The notes under the pieces were generated by a model that was not told where the DNA came from, made no database searches, and saw only the letters and a list, made by a program, of their open reading frames with translations. The translations under genes and the position numbers were made by a program. 64,000 nucleotides of DNA from Bacteroidales bacterium (GTDB lineage Bacteria; Bacteroidota; Bacteroidia; Bacteroidales; UBA932), in contig JAEEVC010000014.1 in assembly GCA_016287075.1 (NCBI GenBank), positions 1 to 64,000 on the forward strand, in the 5' to 3' direction. Positions 21,603 to 32,286 of this stretch are shown piece after piece. Each line of letters starts with the position of its first letter. Position 1 is the stretch's first letter.

Positions 21603-22142
21603 ATGGAACTCAAAGGATCCAAAACCGAGGCCAATCTGAAGACCGCTTTCGCCGGTGAGTCCCAGGCCCACACCAAGTATCTCTATTACGCCTCCAAGGC
21701 CAAGAAGGACGGCTATGTCCAGATTGGCGAACTGTTCGAGGCGACGGCCCTGAACGAGAAGGAACATGCCAAGATCTGGTTCAAGTTCCTCCACGACGGC
21801 GGCATCCCTTCCACCGAGGAGAACCTCGCGGACGCGGCTTCCGGTGAAAACTACGAATGGACCGACATGTACGAAGGTTTCGCAAAGACCGCCGAGGAAG
21901 AGGGCTTCAAGGAGATCGCTTTCCTCTTCAAGAAAGTCGGTGCCATCGAGAAGACCCACGAGGAGCGTTACCGCAAGCTCCTGACCAACATCCAGGAAGG
22001 CCTCGTCTTCTCCCGCGACGGGGACATGATGTGGGAATGCGCCAACTGCGGCCACATCGTCATCGGCAAGAAGGCGCCCGAAATCTGCCCGGTCTGCAAG
22101 CATCCGAAGAGCTATTTCATGCTCCGTCCGGATAATTACTGA
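21603..22142 (+). CDS. Rubrerythrin
   Basis: Ferritin-like diiron domain and C-terminal rubredoxin knuckle [27 protein letters not shown]. Confidence 0.96.
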   Translation: MELKGSKTEANLKTAFAGESQAHTKYLYYASKAKKDGYVQIGELFEATALNEKEHAKIWFKFLHDGGIPSTEENLADAASGENYEWTDMYEGFAKTAEEEGFKEIAFLFKKVGAIEKTHEERYRKLLTNIQEGLVFSRDGDMMWECANCGHIVIGKKAPEICPVCKHPKSYFMLRPDNY

Positions 22143-22168
22143 TCCTTTGATGCTTATTTGGGAATTGT

Positions 22169-22251
22169 GAAATAATAACCCGCATCACCGGTGTCTGCTG
22201 CTTCGCAGCCCTGTCCGGGTAAATGCCACCGGTGATGCGGGTTATTATTTC
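22169..22251. repeat. 25-bp perfect inverted repeat around a 33-nt centre
   Basis: GAAATAATAACCCGCATCACCGGTG (22169-22193) / CACCGGTGATGCGGGTTATTATTTC (22227-22251); centre holds GCTGC-TTC-GCAGC. Confidence 0.95.
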
Positions 22252-22271
22252 TGTTTCACTCAGTTAAAACG

Positions 22272-22303
22272 AACGGCCTGAAGTTTTGCTTCAGGCCGTT
22301 TTT
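22272..22303 (+). terminator. Rho-independent terminator
   Basis: AACGGCCTGAAG-TTTTG-CTTCAGGCCGTT plus TTT. Confidence 0.9.
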
Positions 22304-22328
22304 AAGGTATCGCTTCAACTATTCCGCC

Positions 22329-23048
22329 CTATCTTTTGAACGGGGCGCAGGCGAGGTTTTCGAGAATGTAGAAGGAGAAAATGAGCAAGGGAGCCAAGCT
22401 CCAGTGCGCACGAAGGATCACGGTCAGGAAGATGGCCAGCGCCGCGAAAGCGAAGAACACGATGCGCTTCGCGTCCAGGAGCCGGTGCCCCTTCTTGATC
22501 TTCATGCCGAACATCGGGATCTCACTCACGAGAAGGATGGCAAGGGCAGTGAAACCAGGCACGAAGTACGGCGACTCGACCCAGGAGGCGAGGGCGCTCC
22601 CCGGCGTCCGGAAAACATATAGGGCGAGCGATCCGCAGACCATGGCACAGGCCGGGGTCGGCAGGCCGATGAAATCGAGGGTCTGGCGCTCGTCGGTGTT
22701 GAATCTGGCGAGGCGCAGGGCCGAGAAGACCGCGATGACAAGCGGCAGGAAAGCCGGCCAGCCGGCCGTCGTCAGCGGCGCGTCGCCGGCCATCGTCTTG
22801 CACAGCATCAGCGCGGGCAGGAGCCCGAAGCTGACCAGGTCCGCAAGGGAGTCCAGTTCCTTCCCGATGGGGGAGTAGGCGTGGAGGGCCCTCGCGGCGA
22901 GCCCGTCGCAGAAGTCGAAGACGGCGGCGGCGAGCATCAGCGGGAAGGCGATGTCCATCCGTCCTTCCAGGGTAAAAACCACTCCCACGGCCCCCGAAAG
23001 GAGGTTCATGGAAGTGATCGTGTTCGGGATGTGCCTGGAAATCTGCAT
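22329..23048 (-). CDS. pssA: CDP-diacylglycerol--serine O-phosphatidyltransferase
   Basis: CDP-alcohol phosphatidyltransferase motif DFCDGLAARALHAYSPIGKELDSLADLVSFG. Confidence 0.92.
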   Translation of the reverse strand: MQISRHIPNTITSMNLLSGAVGVVFTLEGRMDIAFPLMLAAAVFDFCDGLAARALHAYSPIGKELDSLADLVSFGLLPALMLCKTMAGDAPLTTAGWPAFLPLVIAVFSALRLARFNTDERQTLDFIGLPTPACAMVCGSLALYVFRTPGSALASWVESPYFVPGFTALAILLVSEIPMFGMKIKKGHRLLDAKRIVFFAFAALAIFLTVILRAHWSLAPLLIFSFYILENLACAPFKR

Positions 23049-24292
23049 TATCGGCGCGGGCGGTTGGTCTTGCCGTAATTGTACAGGCCGAGCTTCTTCT
23101 GGATATCGACCGGAATGGCGTTGCGGTTGACCACGTAGTTGAGGGTCTTGGCCTTGGCGAAATTCTCGGACATGTACCAGATGCCCTTGAAGGCGCCGGT
23201 CTCGCCCCAGGAATTCTTAATCAGGTAGTATTTCGTGCCGTTCTGGTCCTTGGCTATGCCGAACAGGTGCATGCCGTGGTCGTCGGTGCTCGTCTTGTTG
23301 TCGAACATCTCCTGGCGGACCTCCTGGGTGACAGCGAGTTCCTTCATCGTGGCGGGTGCGGCGGACTTCTCGTCGGCCTTGCCGACCCAGCGCTCCTGGT
23401 CGGAACCCGCAGAAACCTTGGCCGCCTTCGGGTCGAGCAGGACGGCGATGCCGTCGCGCGTGAAGCCGAGTTCGCTCACGTCGCCGCCCCAGAGCACCGT
23501 GTGGCCGTTTTCAATGGCGTTGTCGATGACGGCCATGAACTCGTCCAGCGGGAGGTTGTAGGAGGGCGTCCAGCGCCAGTTGTCCTCGACCTCGATGGCG
23601 AAAGGCTTGTAGAAGGGATGGTGGGTGTAGGAGGTGATGCTGACGAAGTCGTCGGTATTGATGCCGAGTTCATCCCTGTAAGTAACAGGCGTATAGGTCT
23701 TTCCGTCCACTTCGAATTCCGCGGGGATCTCGCCGAGATAGGCATTGAGGATCCCGTCGAAGCCTTTCGGCCACACCGGGGTGAGGGTCTTGTTGGGATT
23801 CCGGACGACGGCCTCGACATAGCCGCGGAGGACGGCGTCCAGCTCGCCCTGGACCGGCAGGTCCGTGCCGTAATTCATGCCGGAGAAGACCGATTGCGGG
23901 ACGATGCCGTACGTGGCGATGACGTCCAGCACGTCGCCGAAGTCGCTGCCGGCGGCCATGTTGAGCTTGCCGTCGAGACGGACGTACTTGATGGCCCTGT
24001 CATGGTAGGCGTTCCGGACGACGAACATCTCGGAAAGGTCCGGGAAGCGGGTCGTGTCCTGGATCCCCTTGGCCTTCATGATCTCGGATTCGAGGAAGGA
24101 GAGGGAGGAAAAACACCAGCAGGTGCCGCTGCGGTACTGGTTCTTGACAGAGGTGACGGGGATGGACTTCACCGTCGTGAACTGGTAGTCGGCGGCTCTC
24201 GGGGCACCGGGCTTCGGCTGGGAAACGGCCGCGAGGGGGAGGAGGACCGCGGCGGATGCCGCGAAAAAGAGTTTTCTCATCATATCTTTCAT
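23048..24292 (-). CDS. C1 family (bleomycin hydrolase/aminopeptidase C-like) cysteine peptidase, secreted
   Basis: SVKNQYRSGTCWCFSSLSFLESE, DDHGMHLFGIAKDQNGTKYYLIKNSWGE. Confidence 0.92.
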   Translation of the reverse strand: MKDMMRKLFFAASAAVLLPLAAVSQPKPGAPRAADYQFTTVKSIPVTSVKNQYRSGTCWCFSSLSFLESEIMKAKGIQDTTRFPDLSEMFVVRNAYHDRAIKYVRLDGKLNMAAGSDFGDVLDVIATYGIVPQSVFSGMNYGTDLPVQGELDAVLRGYVEAVVRNPNKTLTPVWPKGFDGILNAYLGEIPAEFEVDGKTYTPVTYRDELGINTDDFVSITSYTHHPFYKPFAIEVEDNWRWTPSYNLPLDEFMAVIDNAIENGHTVLWGGDVSELGFTRDGIAVLLDPKAAKVSAGSDQERWVGKADEKSAAPATMKELAVTQEVRQEMFDNKTSTDDHGMHLFGIAKDQNGTKYYLIKNSWGETGAFKGIWYMSENFAKAKTLNYVVNRNAIPVDIQKKLGLYNYGKTNRPRR

Positions 24293-24361
24293 CTAAGCTT
24301 TGTTCCTTTCGGGTGCATGATTTTACAAAATTAGGGATTTAATCGTAAATTTGCAATCGAG

Positions 24362-25024
24362 ATGGCCGGGAATGATCCAATCCATGTCCTGTATATCCAC
24401 GGGATGGGCGGGGGGAGCGACAGCCGGATCCCCCGTTTGCTCTCCGCATGGTTCGCGGAGCACGAGCCCCGTGTCCGGGTGATTGCGCGTACCTATTCTT
24501 TCGATCCTGCGGTCGCGGCGGGGCAGATCGGCGCCTGGCGGGAGGAACTGCGGCCCGCCCTGGTCATCGGGGAGTCGCTCGGATGCATCCATGCCATCCG
24601 TCTCCGGGGAATCCCGCATATCCTTGTCTCGCCGGCCCTCGGCGCCCCCGGCTATCTCTACCGGCTCGCCCCGCTGATGTTCATTCCGGGCATCCCCTGG
24701 CTCTGCGGCTGCATCTGGCGGCCGAGGGAAGGGGACCGGCAGCCCCTGCGGTTCCGCTATCGGACCCTCCGGAATTACAAGGCCCATTGGGCGGACGCCC
24801 TGGCCAATACGGCGGCGGCCGGAAGCACGGATCCTTTCTTCGCTTTCTTCGGAACCCGGGACCATTACCGCCGGACGGGCATCGTTCGGATCAGCGCCTG
24901 GAGGAAATATTTCGGTGACTCATTCCAAGTATATGATGGAACGCACTTTATGGAAGAAGAATATGTGTATTCCATGCTTGCTCCGAAGATCCTGTCCACG
25001 CTGCATCTGCCTGCCATTCCCTAA
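24362..25024 (+). CDS. Small alpha/beta hydrolase
   Basis: VLYIHGMGG, VIGESLGCIHAI, ILVSPAL. Confidence 0.75.
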   Translation: MAGNDPIHVLYIHGMGGGSDSRIPRLLSAWFAEHEPRVRVIARTYSFDPAVAAGQIGAWREELRPALVIGESLGCIHAIRLRGIPHILVSPALGAPGYLYRLAPLMFIPGIPWLCGCIWRPREGDRQPLRFRYRTLRNYKAHWADALANTAAAGSTDPFFAFFGTRDHYRRTGIVRISAWRKYFGDSFQVYDGTHFMEEEYVYSMLAPKILSTLHLPAIP

Positions 25025-25157
25025 GGTGCGCGCGTGCGCCCGTTCAAAAAATAACGCGCAACGCTTGCATAGTTCCGTGATTCTTCCCATTTTTGTAATA
25101 GGGTACGACAAAACATTGGATTAACCACTATTCATTTTTCACTCATAAACCCTTTTT

Positions 25158-28100
25158 ATGAAAGCCAAAATCAGTCTGTTTTTGACGCTGGCGCTCCTGT
25201 TGCTTTCCGTTCCTGCCTTCACGCAGGACCGCGGACAGGGCTCCGGCAAGATGACGGTATCCGGCCGGGTCCTGGATGAACAGGGCTTTCCGGTTATCGG
25301 AGCTGGTGTCATTGTGAAGGGATCCACCCTCGGGACGGCGACCGACATCGAAGGCCGCTACACCCTCTCGGTCCCGTCCAATGCCACGCTACTCGTCCAG
25401 AGCATCGGCTACCGGACGGCGGAGATCCCCGTCGGCGGCCGCAGCCGGATCGATGTGACGCTCTCTTCCGACAGCACCCTGCTGGAGGAAACCGTCGTGG
25501 TCGGTTACGGTACGCAGAAGAAGGCCAACCTGACCGGGGCTGTGGACCAGGTCGGCGAAGAGACCTTTGACGGCCGTCCGAACGCCAACCTGGCGCAGAT
25601 GCTCCAGGGCCGTGTCGCCAACCTGAACCTCAAGTTCACCGACGGCCGGCCGAACTCCTCCCCGTCGTTCAACATCCGCGGCCGCACCTCCATCGGACAG
25701 GGCGGCAGCGCGCTGGTCCTGATCGACGGTGTCGAAGGCAATGCGAGCCTGTTGAACCCGAACGACATTGAAAGCGTATCCGTCCTCAAGGATGCCGCTT
25801 CCTCTGCCATCTACGGATCCCGCGCCCCTTACGGCGTCGTCCTCATCACGACGAAGAACGCCAAGAAGGGTACCGCTACGATCAGCTACCAGTCCAACCT
25901 CTCCTTCGAGACCCCGACGGCGATGCCGGATGTCGTGTCCGACGGTTATACCTGGGCGAAGCATTTCTATGACGCCTGGTACAACTACAAGGGCAGCAAC
26001 CCGACCGCCATCAACAAGACCATGGAATTCTCCATGGCCTGGCTGGACGAGTACCGCCAGCGTGCGGAAAGCGGCAATTTCGAGACCCTCGTCTCCGACG
26101 GCGGTATCGGTACGAAGGGCCGCTGGGTCTATTACCACAAGGGCACGGACTATTACGATGCCCTGTACAAGGATTTCACCTTCACCCAGACCCACAACCT
26201 CTCCATCTCCGGCGCGGACGAAAAGTTCGACTATTACGTGTCCGCCCGTCTGTATGACAACAACGGTTTGTTCGACTCCGAGGTGAACCCCGACTCCTAC
26301 AAGATGTACAATGGCCGCGTCAAGGTCGGATACCAGGTAACGCCCTGGCTGAAGATTACTTCCAACACGGATATCGCGTACAGCCATTATGTGATGCCCG
26401 AGACCCAGAGCGAAGGCGGCGGCAACATCTGGCGCAACATCGCGGATGAGGGCCACCCCTGCTCGCCGATCATCAACCCGGACGGGACCCTCTCCTACAG
26501 CGGCGTCTATTCCGTCGGCGACATCCTTTACGGGACCAGCAACCGCAAGTACACCAACCGCCAGGCCCAGAACACCATCGCCGCCAAGGCGACGTTCTTC
26601 GGGAACCGGCTGCGGCTGAATGCGGATTTCACCTACCGGGCCCGTTCCTACGACACCCATGTCCACCGTCTTCCTACCCCGTTCACGCGGTATGAAGGCC
26701 TCACGGAGTCCCTTGCGGAAATCAAGGCCCTTGCCGATTACATCAGCGAGACCCTCCGGACCTATGACTACGTCGCGACGAACGAGTACATGGAGTATGA
26801 GGACAATATCGGCCAGCACAACTTCAAGGCCCTCGTCGGTTACAACTACGAACGGCAGACCTACCGGAACACGTATGCCTACAACGACGGCCTCCTCGCC
26901 CCGAACGTGGACAACATCAACCTGGCCCTCGGCCTCGACAACAAGAACATCACCGGCGACTTCTCCCGCTGGCGCACGGCCGGCGCGTTCTTCCGCTTCA
27001 ATTACAATTATGGTGAAAGGTATCTGCTCGAAGTGAACGGCCGTTACGACGGTTCCTCCAAGTTCCCTTCGAGCCAGCGCTGGGCATTCTTCCCGTCCGT
27101 CTCCGCCGGCTGGCGCATCAGCCAGGAACCCTGGTTCAAGGTGGACAACCGCATCGTCTCGAACATCAAGATCCGCGGCTCCTACGGTGCGCTCGGCAAC
27201 AGCAACGTGGGCGTGTATGCGTATGACGAGACCTTCGAACCGTCATCGGGCCGCATCATCAACGGCCAGAAAGTCCGCTACTTCAGCGCCCCGGCCCCGA
27301 TTCCCGAGTCCCTGACCTGGGAAACCGCCCAGACCCTCGACGGCGGTATCGACCTGAGCTTCCTCGCCGGCCGCCTGACCTTCACCGGCGACATCTACAA
27401 GCGCCGTACCCTGAACATGTACACGGTGGGACCGACCCTCCCGGACGTGTTCGGCGCTTCTTCCCCGAAGGGCAACTTCGCCGAAATGACCACCCGCGGC
27501 TATGAAATCGCCCTCGGCTGGGATGACTCCGGTACCCTTCTGGGCAAGCCGTTCAAGTATGGCTTCCATGCGACCCTTGCCGACTATTACTCCGTCATCG
27601 ACAAGTACAACAACGCCCTCAAGTCCCTGAGCAACAATGCATACCAGGGATCTACCTATTATGAGGGGATGCGTCTCGGCGACCTCTGGGGCTATGTCTG
27701 CAACGGCCTCTATCAGACCCAGGCCGAGATCGACGCCGACGAGGCGATGGCGCGGGCTGCCGGACAGGAGCATTACAATCCGCTCATGCAGCAGACCGAA
27801 CTCTACAACGTCCTGCCGGGCCAAATGCGCTTCGAGGACCTGGATGGGGACGGCTACATCTCCCGTGGCAAGAACACGGCCGACGAGCCCGGTGACCGCA
27901 AGATCATCGGCAACAGCGAACCCCGCTACATCTATTCCTTCGGGATCGACCTGGAATGGGCCGGCATCTTCGCCAACGCCTTCTTCCAGGGCGTGGGCAA
28001 GCAGGACTGGTATCCTGACAACGAGTCCTCCGCCTTCTGGGGCATGTACAACCGTCCGTACAACCAGATGCCTTCCTGGCACCTCGGCAACTACTGGACG

Positions 28101-28475
28101 CCCGAGAATCCCGATGCCTACCTCCCGCTGTACACCGGTTATTTCGCGCCTTTCTACAAGGGCCGCGTCAATGCCAATACGCGTTACCTGCAGGATGCAT
28201 CCTACATCCGTCTCAAGAGCGTCCAGCTCGGTTACAACTTCCCTTCGAAGCTGACCCGCCGGGCCGGATTCGAAAAGGTTTCGCTTTTTGTGGCAGGGGA
28301 GAACCTCTGGGCCTGGTCGCCCGTGTACAAGTGGACCCGCGACGTGGACGTCACGGCCAATATCTATGGTGCTGACAGCACGCTGGAAACCACCGGCGAC
28401 GGCTACAACTTCCCGACGATGAAGAGTGTCAGCATCGGTCTCAAGGTTACCTTCGGTCATATGGATAAAAAATAG
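25158..28475 (+). CDS. SusC/RagA family TonB-linked outer membrane protein
   Basis: CarboxypepD_reg N-domain, VVVGYGTQKKANLTGAVDQV plug, ESVSVLKDAASSAIYGSRAPYGVVLITTK. Confidence 0.97.
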   Translation: MKAKISLFLTLALLLLSVPAFTQDRGQGSGKMTVSGRVLDEQGFPVIGAGVIVKGSTLGTATDIEGRYTLSVPSNATLLVQSIGYRTAEIPVGGRSRIDVTLSSDSTLLEETVVVGYGTQKKANLTGAVDQVGEETFDGRPNANLAQMLQGRVANLNLKFTDGRPNSSPSFNIRGRTSIGQGGSALVLIDGVEGNASLLNPNDIESVSVLKDAASSAIYGSRAPYGVVLITTKNAKKGTATISYQSNLSFETPTAMPDVVSDGYTWAKHFYDAWYNYKGSNPTAINKTMEFSMAWLDEYRQRAESGNFETLVSDGGIGTKGRWVYYHKGTDYYDALYKDFTFTQTHNLSISGADEKFDYYVSARLYDNNGLFDSEVNPDSYKMYNGRVKVGYQVTPWLKITSNTDIAYSHYVMPETQSEGGGNIWRNIADEGHPCSPIINPDGTLSYSGVYSVGDILYGTSNRKYTNRQAQNTIAAKATFFGNRLRLNADFTYRARSYDTHVHRLPTPFTRYEGLTESLAEIKALADYISETLRTYDYVATNEYMEYEDNIGQHNFKALVGYNYERQTYRNTYAYNDGLLAPNVDNINLALGLDNKNITGDFSRWRTAGAFFRFNYNYGERYLLEVNGRYDGSSKFPSSQRWAFFPSVSAGWRISQEPWFKVDNRIVSNIKIRGSYGALGNSNVGVYAYDETFEPSSGRIINGQKVRYFSAPAPIPESLTWETAQTLDGGIDLSFLAGRLTFTGDIYKRRTLNMYTVGPTLPDVFGASSPKGNFAEMTTRGYEIALGWDDSGTLLGKPFKYGFHATLADYYSVIDKYNNALKSLSNNAYQGSTYYEGMRLGDLWGYVCNGLYQTQAEIDADEAMARAAGQEHYNPLMQQTELYNVLPGQMRFEDLDGDGYISRGKNTADEPGDRKIIGNSEPRYIYSFGIDLEWAGIFANAFFQGVGKQDWYPDNESSAFWGMYNRPYNQMPSWHLGNYWTPENPDAYLPLYTGYFAPFYKGRVNANTRYLQDASYIRLKSVQLGYNFPSKLTRRAGFEKVSLFVAGENLWAWSPVYKWTRDVDVTANIYGADSTLETTGDGYNFPTMKSVSIGLKVTFGHMDKK

Positions 28476-28486
28476 GAGGAATCAAC

Positions 28487-30322
28487 ATGAAACATCTCTT
28501 ATATCTTCTTTCTTCGCTGGCCGTCCTGACCTTCGCGGCCGTTTCCTGTGACCTCTCGGAAGCGCCCCAGGCGGAAGCCGGACGCGCCATCGTTTTCGGT
28601 GACGAGGCCGGCCTGAAGCTGTTCACATACGGTTTCTACCAGTATCTTCCGGATTATTCGAATGCGCACAAGACCAATGTGATGCATGACCATTCCGCCA
28701 AGATGAACATCGGTACGTACGAGCAGGGCGCCTACCTGGCCACCACCTCCACGTCCTGGGGCTGGGGCAGCATCCGCAATGTCAACTATTTCATCCAGTA
28801 CAATACGGATCCTTCGGTCCCGGAGGAAATACGGAACAACTATACGGGCATCGCCCGCCTGTTCCGCGCCCTTCTGTACTATGACAAGCTGGTCACATAC
28901 GGCGCTGTTCCGTGGATCGACAAGCCGCTGGACCCGACCGATGAGGCCCTCTACAAGGCCCAGGACAGCCGTGACGTGATCATCACCCACATCATGGAAG
29001 ACCTGGATTACGCCTTCGACCACATCACCACCGCCGGCATCACGCCTTATTCCAACACGGTGAACAAGTGGACCGCCCTCGCCCTGAAGAGCCGCATCTG
29101 CCTGTTCGAAGGTACTTTCCGCAAGTACCATGCAAACGGCGGCAGCAAGTTCGGCAGCGCCTACCTGGAGGGATGCACCATTTCGGCGGAAGAACTGCTG
29201 AAAGCGGCGGCCGAGGCGGCCGGGAAAGTCATCGACGAAGGCCCTTACAAGCTCCACACGGGAACTGTGTATGAGACGGGCGGACGCGGTGCCTACCGTG
29301 ACCTGTTCATCAGCGACAACCCCGTGACCGAGGAAGTGATGCTGGCCTATTCCCAGAGTAACGAGCTTTCCGTCCTCGGTGAGGCGAACTGGTACTACAA
29401 TTCCGCTTCCTACGGCCCGCACCTGTCCATGACTCGCGCCTTTGCGAAGACGTACCTGAACATCGACGGTTCCCTCTACAACGAAAAGAACGGTACGGGT
29501 TCCTACAAGTCCTTCGTGGAGGAGACCACCGGCCGTGACGCCCGTCTGTGCCAGACGATCCGCGGTGCGGATTACACCCGCAAGGACAAGGACGGGGTAT
29601 ACGTCAAGACGCCGCCGGACATGGTCCTCTCACTGACCGGCTACCAGTACACGAAATACGTGATGGACGACAGCGGTTATGACAACGCCCGTTCCAACGA
29701 CAACGACGTCCCGCTGCTGCGCTACGCCGAGGTCCTGCTGAACTACGCAGAAGCCAAGGCGGAACTCGGGACCATCACGGCCGACGACTGGTCGAAGACC
29801 ATCGGCGCCCTCCGCCGCCGTGCAGGCATTACCGGCGGTGACCTGGACAAGCTCCCGACAAAGGTGGACACGTATCTCCAGCAGACCTTCTATCCCAATG
29901 TCACCGACCCGGTGATCCTGGAAGTGCGCCGCGACCGTGCCATCGAACTCATCCTCGAAGGTTTCCGCCTGAACGACCTCAAGCGCTGGGCTTGCGGAAG
30001 CAACTGGCAGAACGCCCCTTGGGACGGTATCTATGTTCCTGCCCTCGAGTCGCCGATCGACCTGAACAACGACGGCAAGGTGGACCTGTATGTGACCTCC
30101 GACCCGAATTACCAGAAGAACGGGACGCACAAGTCCGTCGCCATGACCCTGGGTGTCAGCCAGAAGGCCGTCAAGGTCCCCGACGGGGAAGGTTACCTGC
30201 TGGGTTATGAACTGAACCGCAGATGGAACGACAACATGTACATCTATCCGATTCCGGAGAACGTCATCCAGAAGAACACGAATCTCAAGCAGAATCCCGG
30301 CTGGAGACCGGAGGACAAATAA
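28487..30322 (+). CDS. SusD/RagB family nutrient-binding lipoprotein
   Basis: Lipoprotein N-terminus; LLRYAEVLLNYAEAKAELG, RDRAIELILEGFRLNDLKRW; immediately follows susC. Confidence 0.96.
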   Translation: MKHLLYLLSSLAVLTFAAVSCDLSEAPQAEAGRAIVFGDEAGLKLFTYGFYQYLPDYSNAHKTNVMHDHSAKMNIGTYEQGAYLATTSTSWGWGSIRNVNYFIQYNTDPSVPEEIRNNYTGIARLFRALLYYDKLVTYGAVPWIDKPLDPTDEALYKAQDSRDVIITHIMEDLDYAFDHITTAGITPYSNTVNKWTALALKSRICLFEGTFRKYHANGGSKFGSAYLEGCTISAEELLKAAAEAAGKVIDEGPYKLHTGTVYETGGRGAYRDLFISDNPVTEEVMLAYSQSNELSVLGEANWYYNSASYGPHLSMTRAFAKTYLNIDGSLYNEKNGTGSYKSFVEETTGRDARLCQTIRGADYTRKDKDGVYVKTPPDMVLSLTGYQYTKYVMDDSGYDNARSNDNDVPLLRYAEVLLNYAEAKAELGTITADDWSKTIGALRRRAGITGGDLDKLPTKVDTYLQQTFYPNVTDPVILEVRRDRAIELILEGFRLNDLKRWACGSNWQNAPWDGIYVPALESPIDLNNDGKVDLYVTSDPNYQKNGTHKSVAMTLGVSQKAVKVPDGEGYLLGYELNRRWNDNMYIYPIPENVIQKNTNLKQNPGWRPEDK

Positions 30323-30333
30323 ATCCCAAGGAT

Positions 30334-32283
30334 ATGAAAAGAATGGAAAAAATCATCCTCTCCGCGCTTTCCCTGCTTGCCCTCGCGTCCTGCGTCCGGC
30401 AGCCGGTCGTCTCGGTGAACGCCGATTTCACGACCAACAAGGAAGTGTACGAAATCTATGAGGACGTCATCATCACGAACGTTTCCACGGCGACCAACGA
30501 CATCATCGTGGCCTGCAAGTGGGAATGGGGTTCGGAATATGTCTGGGGCAAGCAGCTCGAAAAGCCGCTGTCCTTCGATTCCGTCGGTGAGAAGGAAATC
30601 AAGCTCACCGCGGTGACCAACAGCAACGTATCCGGAACCTGCATCAAGAAGATCATGGTACAGGATACGAACATCCGCCCTGTCGCCGACTTCGACTGGT
30701 CGCCGAAGGAAGGCATCACCGCCGGCGACGAGGTCCAGTTCACCGACAAGTCCACCGATGCCGACGGTACGATCACCGCCTGGGAGTGGAAGATCGGCGC
30801 CAATACCGTGACCGGACAGAATCCGAAGTTCACCTTCAACGAGTTCGGTGACATCGAGGTCACCCTGACCGTTACCGACAACCAGCGGGGCAAGGGTTCC
30901 GTCACCAAGGTCGTCCATGTGGAGAAGAACGCGACTTCCATCGAACTCCTCTGGTCCGCCGCCTATGACAGCGATTCCGAGGCACGCGTGTTCTTCACGT
31001 CACCTGCCGTCAGCCCTGACGGGAATACCGTGTACGTCTTCTCGAGCGGCAACCATCTCGTGGCCTTCGGCAAGGATGGCACCCAGAAGTGGAGTTTCGA
31101 TGCCGGTATCCATAATCCCGGTACGACCAAGAGCTTCGTGTCCTGTTCTCCTTCCGTCGATGCCGACGGGACGATCTTCCTGGCCATCGGCAATCAGGAT
31201 ACCCAGGACAAGACGGATATCAACCGTCACGGCATCTATGCGGTCAATCCGGACGGCACCCAGAAGTGGTACAGCCCTTACGGCTACGGCTGGTTCATCA
31301 ATGTGATCCCGCTGGTCCTGCAGGACAAGATCTTCGTTGCGACGAAGCGGAATCCTTCAGCCACTGATTATCCGGATCTCTGGTCGGGCGGTGCGGACAA
31401 CGGCCGTTTCGTGAACAAGGGCGACGGCTCCTATGCCGGTTATCTCCAGGTCAAGCGCGGCTCCCATGGCGGCGTCGCTGCGACGAAGGAGGAGAATTTC
31501 ATCGTCCATACCGACTCCAAGTACGGTTCCCGTGTCTTCTGGAAAGAGGGCGACGGTTGGAAGTACTACGGTGCGGCCGCCGGACAGAATGCTTACATGC
31601 TTGGCTATACCGGCGTCACCAACACGGAGATCGGCTTCACCAGCTTCATGTCCATTGATGCGTCCGGCAAGGTCTATATCCTTTACGGTAAGGCGGCAGG
31701 CGCGGGTTCCCTCTCGTCGGAGGCCGTCCTGTTCTGCTACGACCTGACCAAGTACAACAAGGAGGCGGGCACGTCGCCCGAATGGACACTGGATCTGGAC
31801 GGTGAGAACAAGATGTGCTACGGCCTCGGCACCGTTATCGGAGAGGACGGAACCATCTATGTCTCCACGTCGACCGGCATCACCGCCGTGAATCCCGACG
31901 GTACGAAGAAGTGGTTTGCATCCGCTTCCGGCAACGAGGTTTGGGGATGCCCTGCCGTGGACAAGAGCGGCAATGTCTATTACAGCGAGATTACCAGCGG
32001 CCTCCTCGTCGTCCTGAACGGCAGCCAGCCGGGCAGCATCAACGATGCGTCCGTCACGGCCGGCAAACTTGTCAAGCTCAACCCTGACGGTTCCAGGGCG
32101 TCTGAAATCACGCTCGGTCAGTCCCTGTGTTCCTCTCCGGCCATCGCTCCGGACGGCACCATCTACTGCAACAGCGTGAAGGACGGCAAGCCGACCATCT
32201 CCGCCGTGAAGGGTACGGCTCCCGCCGCCTCCGGCTGGTCACAGTTCGGCGGCAATCCGCGCAAGACCTGCAAACAGGAATAA
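30334..32283 (+). CDS. PKD domain plus PQQ-like beta-propeller lipoprotein
   Basis: Lipobox LALASC; PKD repeats (VADFDWSPKEGITAGDEVQFTDKSTDADGTI); NPDGTQKWYS/NPDGTKKWFA repeats. Confidence 0.85.
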   Translation: MKRMEKIILSALSLLALASCVRQPVVSVNADFTTNKEVYEIYEDVIITNVSTATNDIIVACKWEWGSEYVWGKQLEKPLSFDSVGEKEIKLTAVTNSNVSGTCIKKIMVQDTNIRPVADFDWSPKEGITAGDEVQFTDKSTDADGTITAWEWKIGANTVTGQNPKFTFNEFGDIEVTLTVTDNQRGKGSVTKVVHVEKNATSIELLWSAAYDSDSEARVFFTSPAVSPDGNTVYVFSSGNHLVAFGKDGTQKWSFDAGIHNPGTTKSFVSCSPSVDADGTIFLAIGNQDTQDKTDINRHGIYAVNPDGTQKWYSPYGYGWFINVIPLVLQDKIFVATKRNPSATDYPDLWSGGADNGRFVNKGDGSYAGYLQVKRGSHGGVAATKEENFIVHTDSKYGSRVFWKEGDGWKYYGAAAGQNAYMLGYTGVTNTEIGFTSFMSIDASGKVYILYGKAAGAGSLSSEAVLFCYDLTKYNKEAGTSPEWTLDLDGENKMCYGLGTVIGEDGTIYVSTSTGITAVNPDGTKKWFASASGNEVWGCPAVDKSGNVYYSEITSGLLVVLNGSQPGSINDASVTAGKLVKLNPDGSRASEITLGQSLCSSPAIAPDGTIYCNSVKDGKPTISAVKGTAPAASGWSQFGGNPRKTCKQE

Positions 32284-32286
32284 ACC

